Source: Candidatus Phytoplasma tritici (GTDB lineage: Bacteria > Bacillota_I > Bacilli_A > Acholeplasmatales > Acholeplasmataceae). From it: a stretch of 64,000 bases of DNA. The DNA is taken from NCBI RefSeq assembly GCF_000495255.1, contig NZ_AVAO01000003.1:124001-188000 (forward strand), in the 5' to 3' direction. Below, in pieces: positions 29,477 to 40,365 of this stretch. The position numbers and the translations under genes were made by a program. Each line of letters starts with the position of its first letter. Position 1 is the stretch's first letter. The notes below the pieces were generated by a model. The model was not told the DNA's origin, made no database searches, and saw only the letters and a list, made by a program, of their open reading frames with translations.

Positions 29477-31852
29477 TCAAACAAATACTTGTGAAAAAAC
29501 ATCAGAAATATTTGATACAGGAATAATATTTAATTTAGTTCTTACTTCTTCAGGAATATCTTCAATATCTTTGATATTTTCTTGAGGAATAAAAATAGTG
29601 TCAAGACCGCTACGATTAGCAGCAATAGCTTTTTCTTTTAAGCCTCCGATAGCTAAAATATTTCCTCGTAAAGTAATTTCTCCTGTCATTCCCAAACCTT
29701 TTTTAATATATTTTTTGGTAATTGCAGATACAAGGGAAGTAGCAATAGTAATGCCAGCTGAAGGACCGTCTTTAGGAATAGCTGTTTCTGGAAGATGAAT
29801 GTGAAAGTCGTTTTCTGCAAAAATATTGGCATCAATTCCTAAATTTTGACAATTAGCTTTGATGAAACTTAAAGCAGTATAAGCACTTTCTTTAAGGACT
29901 TCTCCTAATTTACCTGTAAGGACTAATTGTCCTTTACCTTTGTAATAAGTAACTTCTACTGGAAGTAAATCGCCTCCAAAATAAGTATAGGCAAGTCCGT
30001 TAGTAGAACCTATTTTTTCTTTTTGCTCATCTAAAAGATGTAGATATTTTTCTTTACCTAAGTATTTAGTAACGTTTTTAGGAGTAATAATTACTTGTTC
30101 TTTTTTAGTAATTAAACATTCTTTAACTGTTTTTCTAGCTAGCTCTGCAAGTATTCTATCCAACTCTCTTACTCCTGCTTCTTTGGTGTAATGTCTAATT
30201 AAATAAAGGATGGTATCATTGTCAATAACTAAATTTGTGTCAGTGATTCCGTGGTTTTTAAGTTGTTTTTTTAAAAGATATTTAGAAGCTATATTAATTT
30301 TGTCTTTTTCAGTGTAAGAGCTTATTTCGATAATTTCCATACGGTCTTTTAAAGCTTCGGGAACGTTGTCAAGATAATTGGCAGTAGTAATAAATAATAC
30401 TTGGGATAAATCAAATGGTTCGGATAAAAAATGATCCATAAAATTAATATTTTGTTGTGGGTCAAGCACTTCTAATAAAGCTGATGCAGGATCAAAGTTA
30501 TAATTGGCTACTAGTTTGTCAATTTCGTCTAATAAAAAGACAGGATTAACTGTTTTGGCGTCCCTAATGCCTGCAAGAATGCGTCCTGGCATAGCTCCAA
30601 TATAAGTTCTTCTGTGGCCTCTAATTTCTGATTCTTCCTTTAAACCGCCTAAAGATTGTCTGACAAATTGGCGTCCTAAAGCTTTGGCAATAGAAGAGGC
30701 AAGTGAGGTTTTTCCCACTCCTGGAGGACCTACAAGACATAAAATATTTTGAGGGTTTTTCTTAGTCATTATTTTGACTGCTGCATATTCTAAAATACGT
30801 TCTTTTACTTTTTCAAGTCCGTAATGTTGGTTGTTTAAGGATTTTTCAATGGCAACTAAATCATTTTCATCTTGGCTGGTTTTGCCCCAAGGTAATTCCA
30901 GTAAAAAATCAAGATAATTTTTAATTACAAAAGATTCTGCCATTAAAGATGATGATGATTGATAACGTGATAATTCTTGTAAAGCTTTTTTTTTGATTTC
31001 AAGAGATAAAGGAGTTTTTTTGATTTTATTGCGTAATTCTGCAATTTCTTCTTCTTTTTTGGCTTTGTCCCCTAATTCTAGTTGAATGGCTTTCATTTTT
31101 TCTCTTAAATAAAATTCTTTTTGGTTTTCATCAATACTTTGTTTTACTTTTTCATTGATTTTTTGTTCTAAATCAATCCCTATAAGTAAACTTTGGATGT
31201 CTTGAAGAATGTAAAAAATTCTTTTATTAAGGTGAGATTCTTTAAGATATTTGTATTTATCTAAATTATCAATTTTTAAATTAAAGACAATGATATCAGT
31301 GATATTTTCTGTTTCTGGTTCTGTTTTTATGATATCTAAAAAATTATTGGTGTTTTGAACAAGCAGTTGAAAAGGTTTGTCCATAATTTTTTCTATAACT
31401 AACTTAATTAAGGCTTTTTCTTCTTCAACATTTCCATAAACGGTGTTGACTTTTTCGTATGAGGCTTTTAAAAAAGGTTCTTTTTGCAAAAATTTATCAA
31501 TTTTTACTCTTTGTAAAATGCGAAATCTCACTTTAAAATCGCCGTGAGGGATTTTTACTTTGGTAATTATTTGTGCTAATACACCGTAACGTTGAAGGTT
31601 AGTTAGTTTGGGTTTGTTGGGTGATAAATCTTTTTGAGTTAAAAGAATAACAAAAGATTTTGTGTTAGTTTCTGACTCTTTTAAAGCTTTTAAATAAGAA
31701 TTATCTGATACTTCGATACGAAAATCAACATTTGGAATAGGCATTATTTCGCTGATAACTACAACTGGGAGTTGTTCAGGAATTTCTTGAAAAATATCTT
31801 CAAATGCGTCCATAGAAAGATCGGATTTTAATTTTTTGCTTTTGGTTTTCAT
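29477..31852 (-). CDS. lon: ATP-dependent protease Lon
   Basis: Cytoplasmic AAA+ serine protease for damaged proteins. 791 residues. N-terminal substrate domain, Walker A GPPGVGKTSL near 378, Walker B VFLLDEIDKL near 445, sensor region, and the Ser-Lys protease dyad in KDGPSAGITIA near 694 and GLKEKAIAANRSGLDT near 737. ATG with AAAGGA upstream. It follows tig by 89 nt on the same strand, a sensible chaperone-protease operon. Confidence 0.97.
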   Translation of the reverse strand: MKTKSKKLKSDLSMDAFEDIFQEIPEQLPVVVISEIMPIPNVDFRIEVSDNSYLKALKESETNTKSFVILLTQKDLSPNKPKLTNLQRYGVLAQIITKVKIPHGDFKVRFRILQRVKIDKFLQKEPFLKASYEKVNTVYGNVEEEKALIKLVIEKIMDKPFQLLVQNTNNFLDIIKTEPETENITDIIVFNLKIDNLDKYKYLKESHLNKRIFYILQDIQSLLIGIDLEQKINEKVKQSIDENQKEFYLREKMKAIQLELGDKAKKEEEIAELRNKIKKTPLSLEIKKKALQELSRYQSSSSLMAESFVIKNYLDFLLELPWGKTSQDENDLVAIEKSLNNQHYGLEKVKERILEYAAVKIMTKKNPQNILCLVGPPGVGKTSLASSIAKALGRQFVRQSLGGLKEESEIRGHRRTYIGAMPGRILAGIRDAKTVNPVFLLDEIDKLVANYNFDPASALLEVLDPQQNINFMDHFLSEPFDLSQVLFITTANYLDNVPEALKDRMEIIEISSYTEKDKINIASKYLLKKQLKNHGITDTNLVIDNDTILYLIRHYTKEAGVRELDRILAELARKTVKECLITKKEQVIITPKNVTKYLGKEKYLHLLDEQKEKIGSTNGLAYTYFGGDLLPVEVTYYKGKGQLVLTGKLGEVLKESAYTALSFIKANCQNLGIDANIFAENDFHIHLPETAIPKDGPSAGITIATSLVSAITKKYIKKGLGMTGEITLRGNILAIGGLKEKAIAANRSGLDTIFIPQENIKDIEDIPEEVRTKLNIIPVSNISDVFSQVFV

Positions 31853-31941
31853 ATATTTTCATCCTTTCGATATTTTTTTAACTTTTTAACTTTTTCATTT
31901 TTAAATTGTGGAGTGAATTTTTTTTGGTGGGGTGAAAAATT

Positions 31942-33237
31942 TTATTTAGCAACAACAACAGCTTTATTAATAACAAGTTTGAAGGCTTCATCCATCAAAA
32001 GAGAATGTTGTAAGTTTTTTTCAGGAAGGTTTTGTTTGATTTGATTAACTGAAACTTTGTAATGTTTACTTAAGTTTTTATATTGTTGTTCGATTTTTTC
32101 TTGGGAAATTGTTAGTTTTTCTTGGGAGGCAACTTGTTCCATAATAAGTTGGTATTTGAGGTTTTTTTGTGTTTGTTGGCTGAATTCTTTTTCCATTTTT
32201 TCATCATCAATACCTAAATATTGTTTGTATTGTTCCAAAGTTAAATTTTGTTTTTTTAATTGTTCTTCAAATTCTTTTTGGAGGCGGGTTTGTTCTTTGA
32301 AAATAATTTCTTGAGGAATCTGTAATTCGGAATTTTTAACTAATTGTTCTATTACTTGTTTTTCAACGTTTTCTTTGTCTTTTTGTTTTTTTTGATCTAA
32401 AAGAGCTTGTTTAGTGTTGTTTTTTAATTCTTCTACGGTTGAAACATTGGCAATTTTAAGTGATTTTACCAAATTGTCTGTTAGTTGAGGAAATTTTTTA
32501 GTTTTGATTTGGTGTAGAGTTACTTTAAAAACAACTTTTTGATTAGCTAGGTTTTTTTGGTGGTAATCGCTTGGAAAAGTGATATTAATATCTTTGGTTT
32601 GGCCCTGTTTCATCCCTAACATTTGGTCTTCAAAACCAGGTACAAATTGACCAGAGCCAATTTCTAAACTAAAATCTTTGGCAGTGCCTCCTTCAAAAGG
32701 TTTATCATCAACAAAACCTTCAAAATCAAAAATAGCAGTGTCTGTTAATTCCAAAGAATCGTTTTGGGTTTTGGGTTCCAAAGTTGCTTGTTTTTCTAAT
32801 AAGGAATTTATTTTTTTTTCCACTTCGCAATCTTTTACTTCGAGGTCGTCTTTTGTAATTTCTAACCCTAAATATTTTTTTAAAGTGACTTTGGGTTTAA
32901 CGATAAATTCCAGTCCAAAAGTAAAATTTTGTTTGTCTTTAAGTTTTTTTTCGTCTAAATCAATCACTTGAGGCATTCCCATGCTTTCGAAATCTTTTTT
33001 TTGCAAGACTTCTTGATATTTGGTTTGCACGATATTTTCTAATGCATCAGAGTATAAATTGTCTTTGCCAAAACGATTTTCAAAAATTTTTCTTGGAACA
33101 TGCCCCTTTCTAAAACCTTTAATTTCTACTTTTGGTTTAATTTTTTCGTAAGCGCTAGCCAGTTGGGTTTCTAATTCCTTTGAAGAAACTTCAAAAAAAT
33201 ATTGTACTTTTTGATCGTTGATTTTTTTAATTTCCAT
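31942..33237 (-). CDS. tig: Trigger factor (ribosome-associated chaperone)
   Basis: Ribosome-bound chaperone and peptidyl-prolyl isomerase acting on nascent chains. 431 residues. The ribosome-docking signature is KGFRKGHVPRKIFENRFG near 39-56. The FKBP-type domain runs about 145-245 (DTAIFDFEGFVDDKPFEGG). The long charged C-terminal arm forms the cradle. ATG with AAAAGG upstream. Probably co-transcribed with lon. Confidence 0.95.
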   Translation of the reverse strand: MEIKKINDQKVQYFFEVSSKELETQLASAYEKIKPKVEIKGFRKGHVPRKIFENRFGKDNLYSDALENIVQTKYQEVLQKKDFESMGMPQVIDLDEKKLKDKQNFTFGLEFIVKPKVTLKKYLGLEITKDDLEVKDCEVEKKINSLLEKQATLEPKTQNDSLELTDTAIFDFEGFVDDKPFEGGTAKDFSLEIGSGQFVPGFEDQMLGMKQGQTKDINITFPSDYHQKNLANQKVVFKVTLHQIKTKKFPQLTDNLVKSLKIANVSTVEELKNNTKQALLDQKKQKDKENVEKQVIEQLVKNSELQIPQEIIFKEQTRLQKEFEEQLKKQNLTLEQYKQYLGIDDEKMEKEFSQQTQKNLKYQLIMEQVASQEKLTISQEKIEQQYKNLSKHYKVSVNQIKQNLPEKNLQHSLLMDEAFKLVINKAVVVAK

Positions 33238-33937
33238 TTTTAATACCTTTTCTTTTGTATTTAATTGGGATTTGTTTTATGTTTTGGTGTTATCCATTTT
33301 GATTATGAAGCATCAATAAAAACTAAAAAATATTGTTTTTGGGAGTTATTTGGTTTGGTTTTTTGCAAATAGTTTCAAATAATTATTAGTTTTTGTATTT
33401 ATATATTAATTATATAATCAAATTCCAATTAAATTAGTATTCATTATTTTTTGGGTTTACAATTTGACAACTAATTTATAATTAAGTTTTTTAACTAAAT
33501 TAAAAGTTGTTTTTTTGGGTTAATGTGTTTATTTAGTTTAATTTTTTTAGCTTTTTTTAATTCATTTAATCTTTTTTATAAATATTTTGTGATAGAAAAA
33601 TAATTGTCATTTATAAACTTTGTAATTGTGTAAATTACTTTTCTTTCCTACTATTTATTATACCATAATAACTAAATATTTCTTGAAATTATTAGTTATT
33701 ATTTCTTTCTGATTAAATGTTTTTTTTGATGGGTTGCAATTAAAATATTTTTTTTGTAGAAGACTAAAATATTTCCTAAAATTGTTTGGTTGGTGTGAGT
33801 TTAAAAGTGGTTTTTCTTTTGCCCATTTTGCAATTTTTTTAAATATTAGTTTTTTTATTAAATTCCTAAATTTCTTTTTTAAATTGCCTTATTTAAATTA
33901 AAAATTTGGTTGAATCTTTAAATTTTTGGATTTATTT
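33238..33937. other. 700-nt intergenic region between uvrA and tig
   Basis: No gene seen. Contents: a minus-strand TATAAT (33662-33657) about 420 nt before tig, an imperfect dyad at 33667-33700 just upstream of it, and AT-rich sequence. The uvrA stop at 33938 has no obvious strong terminator. Confidence 0.45.
33657..33700 (-). promoter_or_regulatory. TATAAT and adjoining 16-bp imperfect dyad upstream of tig
   Basis: Dyad AATAACTAAATATTTC - TT - GAAATTATTAGTTATT (two mismatches) at 33667-33700, with minus-strand TATAAT at 33662-33657 directly beside it. It could be an operator overlapping the -35 region, or a uvrA terminator without a T run. Not CIRCE (TTAGCACTC). Confidence 0.35.
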
Positions 33938-36850
33938 TTATTCATTAAGAATCTTTTTTAAATATTTACCAGTATAACTTTTTTCATTTTGGCTTACTTG
34001 TTCTGGGGTTCCTGTTGCAACTACATATCCGCCACAAGCTCCTCCTTCAGGACCTAAATCAATGATATAATCAGCGTTTTTAATTACATCTAAATTATGT
34101 TCAATTACAACAATAGTAGCTTTTTGATCTGTCATTTGATGAAGAACTTTAAGTAATTGTCTAACATCTTCTGAATGAAGTCCTGTGGTAGGTTCATCTA
34201 AAATATACAAAGCACCTGGAATAACTTTTTTGTGTAGTTCGCTTGCTAATTTAACTCGTTGGGCTTCTCCTCCGGATAAAGTTGGTGAGGACTGTCCTAA
34301 TTTAATGTAGCCAAGCCCTACATTTTGTAAAATTTCTAATTGGTGTTTAATTTTAGGATGATTTTGGAAAAATAAAACACCTTCTTCAACACTCATAGCA
34401 AGAATATCTGCAATAGTTTTGTCTTTGTATTTGATGCTTAAAGTTTCTTTTTGATAACGAGTTCCTTTACAAACTTCACACATAACATAGACATCTGGTA
34501 AAAAATGCATAGATATTTTTTTAACTCCATCGCCACTACAAGCCTCACATCTACCACCTTTAATGTTAAAAGAAAAACGCCCTTTTTGATAACCTTTCAT
34601 TTGGGCTTCTTTTGTTTTGGAGTAAAGTTCTCTAATTTCATCAAAAACACCAGTATAAGTAAGGGGATTACTGCGAGGAGTTTTACCAATTGGGTCTTGT
34701 GAAATTTCAACTATTTTTTTGACTTTGTTAAAATCATTAACTAAATAACTAAAATCTTTTTGTTTGTTTTTATTTTTTTTGTTGTATTTTTGTTGTAAGC
34801 AATCAAGTAAAACATCATTTACTAAAGTAGATTTTCCCGAACCAGAAACGCCTGTAACTACAATTAATTGTTGCATAGGAAAGCAAACATCGATTGATTT
34901 AAGATTATTTTTGGAAGCTTTGGTTACTAAAATATGATCTTTATTACTTTTTCTTCTAGTTTTGGGAAATGTAATTTGGATTTTTTTGGATAAGTATTTT
35001 CCTGTAAGACTATTTTTATTTTGCATTACTTCTTGGGGTGTTCCAAAAGCTTGTACTTTTCCTCCCAAAATACCTGCTTGAGGACCAATATCAATTAAAT
35101 AATCAGAGGCAAGCATTGTATCATGATCGTGTTCTACTACAATTAAAGAATTACCTAAATCTCGCATTTTTTTAAGTGATTTAATTAAAAGATCGTTGTC
35201 TTTTTGGTGCAATCCAATTGAAGGTTCATCAAGGACATAAAGTACTCCTGAAAGTTGGGAGCCAATTTGAGTAGCTAGCCTAATTCTTTGTGCTTCTCCT
35301 CCTGAAAGAGTTGCTCCACTGCGCGATAAAGAAAGGTATCCTAACCCAATTTCTTGTAAAAAAGTAAGACGATTAATAACTTCTTTGAGGGCTAAATTAA
35401 TAATTTTTGTCTCTTCATTTGACAATTCTAAATTTTGGAAAAAATCAAGGGTTTGTTCAATTGATAAATCAGTTATTTCATAAATATTTTTATTATTAAT
35501 TTTAAAAAGTAAAGCCCCTTGATTAAGTCTTTGTCCTTGACATGTTTTGCATTTTTTTTTCATCACATAATTAGAAAGCCATTTTTTGAGCCATTCGCTT
35601 GTTGTTTCTTCAAAACGTCTTTTAAGCATAGAAGCTATACCTTCAAAAAAATCATATTTAAGATTTTTGGTGGTAGTATTTTTGGAAAAACGAGAAAAAC
35701 TTAAAGGAGGCGTTAAAGGAATTTGGTCAGGCGAACCATAAAGAATAATATTTAGTTTTTGGGGATCTATTTTTTTTAAAGGAACAGTCATATCAATTTG
35801 ATAATGATTGCATACAGCTTTTAATTCTTGTTCTTTGCTAGTAAAATTATTGTATTCATTATTGCTTTTAAAAATTAAAATTGCACCTTTATTTAATGGT
35901 TTTTCATAATCTAGAATCATATCACAATCAATTTCTGCTGTTTTTCCAATCCCTTTACAACTTTGGCAAGCTCCTAAAGGAGTATTAAATGAAAAAAGTC
36001 TTGATTCGCGTAAAGGAATATCAAAATTAATTCCTTCTAAATGATAATTGCAATTTAGTTTTAATATTTGACAGTTTTTATTTTTATTATCATCCTTATT
36101 ACTATCATTACTATTTTTACTTTGATAATTCATAATAAAAACTTTTCCTTGAGATAAATTTAGAGTTTGTTCTAAGGCTTCAAAAAGACGAGTTTGATTA
36201 TCTGAATTAACTTCAAAACGATCAATTACTACATAAATATTATGATGTTGATTTTTTGATAAAGAAGGAATATTGTCCATTAAATAAATAATATCATTAA
36301 TCATTACTCTATTAAAGCCGTCTTTGGCAAGAGCTTCTAAGGTTTTTTTATGTGTTCCTTTTTTTCTTTCAATTATAGGAGCAAGAATTAAGACCAGTTT
36401 CTTGGGAAATGTTTGATTAGTTTTAGTAATCATTTGTTCGATGGTTTGTTTTTCTAAGACAATATTTTTTTCAGGATGAAAAGGAACTGCAATATTGGCA
36501 TAAATTAATCTTAAATAATCATATATTTCTGTAATAGTTCCCACAGTAGAACGAGGATTATTAGAAGTTGTTTTTTGGTCAATGCTAATAGAAGGACTCA
36601 AACCTTCAATACTATCTACATTAGGTTTTTCAAAACTACCTAAAAAATGTCTAGCATAAGCACTTAATGATTCTACATACCTTCTTTTTCCTTCTTGATA
36701 TAAAGTATCAAAAGCTAAAGAAGATTTGCCAGAACCTGATAATCCTGTTATAATAACTAATTTATTTTTGGGAATATCAATATTAATATTTTTTAAATTA
36801 TTTTGACGAGCTCCGCGAACTTTAATAAATTGATTTTTATTAGTTTTCAT
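33938..36850 (-). CDS. uvrA: Excinuclease ABC subunit A
   Basis: Damage-recognition ATPase of nucleotide excision repair; loads UvrB. 970 residues. Two ABC modules: Walker A GLSGSGKSSL near 33 and GVSGSGKSTL near 650; signature LSGGEAQRIRLA near 505 and LSGGEAQRVKLA near 845. Zinc-finger Cys pairs CQSC, CKTC, CEAC and CEVC are visible. UvrB and UvrC are at 42.3 and 40.4 kb, so the whole system lies in this window but in separate units. ATG start. Confidence 0.98.
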   Translation of the reverse strand: MKTNKNQFIKVRGARQNNLKNINIDIPKNKLVIITGLSGSGKSSLAFDTLYQEGKRRYVESLSAYARHFLGSFEKPNVDSIEGLSPSISIDQKTTSNNPRSTVGTITEIYDYLRLIYANIAVPFHPEKNIVLEKQTIEQMITKTNQTFPKKLVLILAPIIERKKGTHKKTLEALAKDGFNRVMINDIIYLMDNIPSLSKNQHHNIYVVIDRFEVNSDNQTRLFEALEQTLNLSQGKVFIMNYQSKNSNDSNKDDNKNKNCQILKLNCNYHLEGINFDIPLRESRLFSFNTPLGACQSCKGIGKTAEIDCDMILDYEKPLNKGAILIFKSNNEYNNFTSKEQELKAVCNHYQIDMTVPLKKIDPQKLNIILYGSPDQIPLTPPLSFSRFSKNTTTKNLKYDFFEGIASMLKRRFEETTSEWLKKWLSNYVMKKKCKTCQGQRLNQGALLFKINNKNIYEITDLSIEQTLDFFQNLELSNEETKIINLALKEVINRLTFLQEIGLGYLSLSRSGATLSGGEAQRIRLATQIGSQLSGVLYVLDEPSIGLHQKDNDLLIKSLKKMRDLGNSLIVVEHDHDTMLASDYLIDIGPQAGILGGKVQAFGTPQEVMQNKNSLTGKYLSKKIQITFPKTRRKSNKDHILVTKASKNNLKSIDVCFPMQQLIVVTGVSGSGKSTLVNDVLLDCLQQKYNKKNKNKQKDFSYLVNDFNKVKKIVEISQDPIGKTPRSNPLTYTGVFDEIRELYSKTKEAQMKGYQKGRFSFNIKGGRCEACSGDGVKKISMHFLPDVYVMCEVCKGTRYQKETLSIKYKDKTIADILAMSVEEGVLFFQNHPKIKHQLEILQNVGLGYIKLGQSSPTLSGGEAQRVKLASELHKKVIPGALYILDEPTTGLHSEDVRQLLKVLHQMTDQKATIVVIEHNLDVIKNADYIIDLGPEGGACGGYVVATGTPEQVSQNEKSYTGKYLKKILNE

Positions 36851-38487
36851 TTTAATTCCTTTATATTTAATTATAACAAAAAAAGATTAGTAAAAAGTAA
36901 TAAAAGATAATAAAAGTAATGGAAAATGAGCGAAAAACTTGCAAAAAATAGTAAAATAAAGATAAGATAAAAATTTTACTCTTTGCCCCTTTTCAATCCC
37001 TTTTGGGTATAAAAATAACCCTAATGAGGAATCAAATGGATTTAAAAAGGAAAACATTAACTTATATTAAAAAAACACAATTGTTTAAAAAAATAAAAAA
37101 ACAACTAAAATCACTAATTTTTTTACATTTTCATGAAGACATTTCGTACTTTCATAACCTAAAATATAAGTGAGAGGGGGTATAAAATCAACCCAAAAAA
37201 TATTAATTTTTTAGACTTTACAAACAAAATATATTATATTATAATATATATGTAAGATTTGGAATCGAAAATTCCTAACCACTTTGATTACTAACACCTC
37301 AATTTATCCTATATTGCTACTATTAATTCACATAGTGGCTTTACACTATCTTTATATTCCACAAGATTTTTTGAACCAACTAAACAACTAAGAACAACAA
37401 TTTTCAACACGAAAATAGTACAAAACAAAAACCAATAAGTCCCACAAACTTAAAAAAAATCCACAAAATCAACCCAAACAACTGCCAAACAACCAAAAAG
37501 ACTACATTAAAGATATTTTAAAAGTAATTGTCCCTAACCAAACTAGAAACATAAAATGAATCAAATCCAAGACCCAAACAAGCTAGATAAGTAGGAAAAC
37601 CCCACTAAAACTAATTATAAAAAAAGTCTTAACATTTTTTAATTGTTAGTGGGTTTTGGGTTATAGGGTTAAAACCACAAGACAAAAAAGAAAACGTATT
37701 TCTTATAAAAACAAAAGTTTACGCCATTTTAAATGAGTTTGTAGTTGAAAAAGAGAATAAAACCTACCTAATATTGACACAAATAAAAAAAATACTACAT
37801 AGCCATGAAAGCCCCTCAAAAAACTAAATTTGATTATTGCGTAGTAATTAATTTTGTAGAAAAACTTAGTAAAATACAATAAAAAATTTCAAACCTTACC
37901 ACAATAAACTAAAAACCAATTTCAATCTTGAAAAGTTTCAAAAAATGTGGCAATTAATTTCTGAAAATATTTAAAAATAAAAAACATTTCAAAGTTGAAA
38001 AAAATAACTCTAATTTTATTAAAATACCATTTTGAAACTCAAAAAAAAGATAAAAAGGGTTTAAAAAAGTGATAAACTAAAAAAAATATTAGTATATTAA
38101 TTAAATATATTAACATGACGTTTTCCTTTGGTTTTATACCTATTTTTACATGATGATATATTATAATTGAGAATGACACATTATATTTTGAATTTTTGTT
38201 TTCTTATTGTTATGTTGTTTTGTTATATTTGGTTATCTTTTTTATAAGATTTAGTATATTTTTTATGTTTCAACTTCTAATATATTTGATAATTTGGATT
38301 AAATTGGATTAGAGGTTTTTTTGAAAACAAAAAAGAAATAAAAACGCAAATGCAAACTTTGAAAAATATTTTTTTGCTGTTTAAATTGTTTTCTTTCCAA
38401 AATTACAAAAACTAACTTAAAACATTGTGAAATCACTCAACATTTAAATTATTTTAAATAAAAATAACCAAATCTTAGGAGTTTTTT
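36851..38487. other. 1.6-kb gene-poor region
   Basis: No intact gene recognised. Plus-strand fragments of protein-like sequence occur, for example an ATG frame at 37036 of 45 codons (Lys-rich, ending FHNLKYK) and a segment near 37700-37810 reading YAILNEFVVEKENKTYLILT, both closed by stops. A TATAAT-like site is near 38160. Probably degraded genes; families not identifiable by eye. Confidence 0.5.
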
Positions 38488-39093
38488 ATGGATTTTTTAA
38501 AAATTAAAAGTGTGCGTCAATTTTGCACCAATCATGAAATACCAAACAACATTTTAGAAGAAATTTTGGCTACAGTTTTCCAAGCGCCCTCTGCTTTTAA
38601 TTTACAACCATGGCGTTTTTTTGTTTTTAAAGGCGAAAAGAGCAAACAAAAAATAGCTCCTTTTTTATATGGCAACAAAACTCAATTAGAAACTTGTTCT
38701 GCTATGATTTTGTTGTGTTGCGATACTCAAAAAAATGCCTTAGCTGAAAAAATTTATCAACAAGAAGTTTTACAAAAACAAATATCTGATACAACCAAAT
38801 TACAAGTAATTACAAAAATTGATGATTATTACAAACAAATTTCCAAAGTAAAACTACAAAATGAGTTATTTTTAGAAGGTGGCATAGGAGCGTTGCAATT
38901 GATGTTAGCTGCTAAAAAATATGGTTATGATGTTTGCCCTATGGGAGGATTTAACGCAAAAAAAATCAATGAAGGACTAAATATTGATGTTCAATATTTG
39001 CCTGTATTATTAGTTGCTATTGGTAAATCACAAGAAAAACCAAAAAATAAAGCTTTTCGAATGGATTGCAAAGATTTTATTTTTTGGATGTAG
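38488..39093 (+). CDS. Nitroreductase-family FMN protein
   Basis: NAD(P)H-dependent flavin oxidoreductase of the nitroreductase fold; physiological substrate unknown (quinones, nitro compounds or flavin). 201 residues. N-terminal FMN-phosphate motif SVRQFCTNHEIPN near 8-20, then QAPSAFNLQPWRFFVF near 30-45, and GGIGALQLMLAAKKYGYDVCPMGGF near 131-155. SD TAGGAG 6 nt before ATG. Isolated between gene-poor stretches, yet the frame is intact. Confidence 0.92.
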   Translation: MDFLKIKSVRQFCTNHEIPNNILEEILATVFQAPSAFNLQPWRFFVFKGEKSKQKIAPFLYGNKTQLETCSAMILLCCDTQKNALAEKIYQQEVLQKQISDTTKLQVITKIDDYYKQISKVKLQNELFLEGGIGALQLMLAAKKYGYDVCPMGGFNAKKINEGLNIDVQYLPVLLVAIGKSQEKPKNKAFRMDCKDFIFWM

Positions 39094-39225
39094 TTAAAAT
39101 TGCAAAAAAAAATAACTGTATTCAAACACTAAAAAATTAAAATATTTCCAAAAATAACATTATGGCTGACTTAAAAAGTTGGTCTTTTTTTATAAAAAGG
39201 CAATTTTTTTTACTTAATAAATAAT

Positions 39226-39930
39226 TTAATAGTTAATTTCTATAACTTGAGGCAATTTTGCTTAATTAACTTGTTTATATAAAACAGATAAAAATTGCAA
39301 TTTTTGTTGCTTCATTAAGATAAAACAAACAGCATTAGCCAAATCATTTTTAATATTTCTTTCATATTTCAAATAAAAAACTTATAAAAAGAATAGCAAA
39401 TAAATCTCCTGTACCTGCCAAATATCAATTTTTTTCTTTATTATGTGCCTGTACCAAATATTTTTTTGTAGAACTTGATGCAAAAAATTGAAAATATTTT
39501 TCATCTTGAAAATTAACACCTGTAATAATATCTGCTTGCAAATTATTTTTTTAAAAAAAGAAGTTATTTTAGGCTTAAAAAAACATCTGTTATTGACCAT
39601 TACATGGTAACATAAATATAAAATTATGCAACAATTTCCAAAACAACTTCGCAAATATCTATAAAGACCCCCTAAATCTCCAATTAAAATATAGCTTGAC
39701 ACTGTTTTTCTACTCCAATATCAAAAAGAACTTCTACCAAATCAACTATATTTTGTTTATTAAAAACTTGTTCTTGCTGTTTTTTTATAGTCTGTATGAT
39801 TGAAAAATTGAAATGTATTGATGGGCCAAAACATAAAAATTCATATTTTGAAAAGGATAAACTGCTGCTTTATTTTCGACATAGCAATATATATACTACA
39901 TGAGATTGAATAAAAAGAGAATGCTTTTGA
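39226..39930 (-). pseudogene. pdxK: Pyridoxal kinase, disrupted by frameshifts and stops
   Basis: Reading the minus strand in pieces gives IQSHVVY (39911-39891), then YCYVENKAAVYPFQNMNF, VLAHQYISIFQ, NKQNIVDLVEVLFDIGVEK, LQADIITGVNF, YLAGTGDLFAILFISF and KNDLANAVCF, ending LPQVIEINY at 39226. These match a PdxK/PdxY-type pyridoxal kinase in the correct order (SHVVYG.VGN.A..P, NT.QFSNH, GTGDLF). At least four frame changes and several stops show it is dead. A shadow frame of 106 residues over 39382-39702 mixes parts of it. B6 would then have to be imported as PLP or phosphorylated by another enzyme. Confidence 0.85.
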
Positions 39931-40365
39931 GTATTGGGTGTATTCGTTTTGGAACTCTCCTTTATTTAGTTGCTTTCAAGTGTTTTAGTTTTGATATTTT
40001 TTTACTTTACTATTTTATAATTTAAAAATATACTTCTATTCTAAATCAAAAATAAACTTATTTTGCAAATTATTTATTAATTATTATTTTAATTTGAAAA
40101 AAATCAGTTTATTACCAAAAATGCTTCAAATTTTTTTTAATCATTTCAAAAAAAGAATATTAATTTTGATATAATAAAGTTAATGAAAACAAACGAAGAA
40201 ACAAATATTTCAAAAATCAACAAACAAAGAAAGCAAATAAGTTTTTTTACAACAAAATAAAATAAGTAAAATGAAAAAACGCCAAATTAAAACGTTAAAA
40301 ATAAAACTATCTTTAAATTAGTTAAAAAAACAAAAAAACAATTCAATAAACGGAAGTAATTTAAA
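39931..40365. other. Leader and promoter region of uvrC
   Basis: AT-rich; contains TATAAT at 40170-40175 and a 25-codon Lys-rich frame at 40183 without an SD. No gene recognised. Confidence 0.45.

Noticed and set aside
39382-39702. 106-residue minus-strand ORF
   Set aside because: It is a mixed-frame reading through the pdxK pseudogene, not an independent gene.
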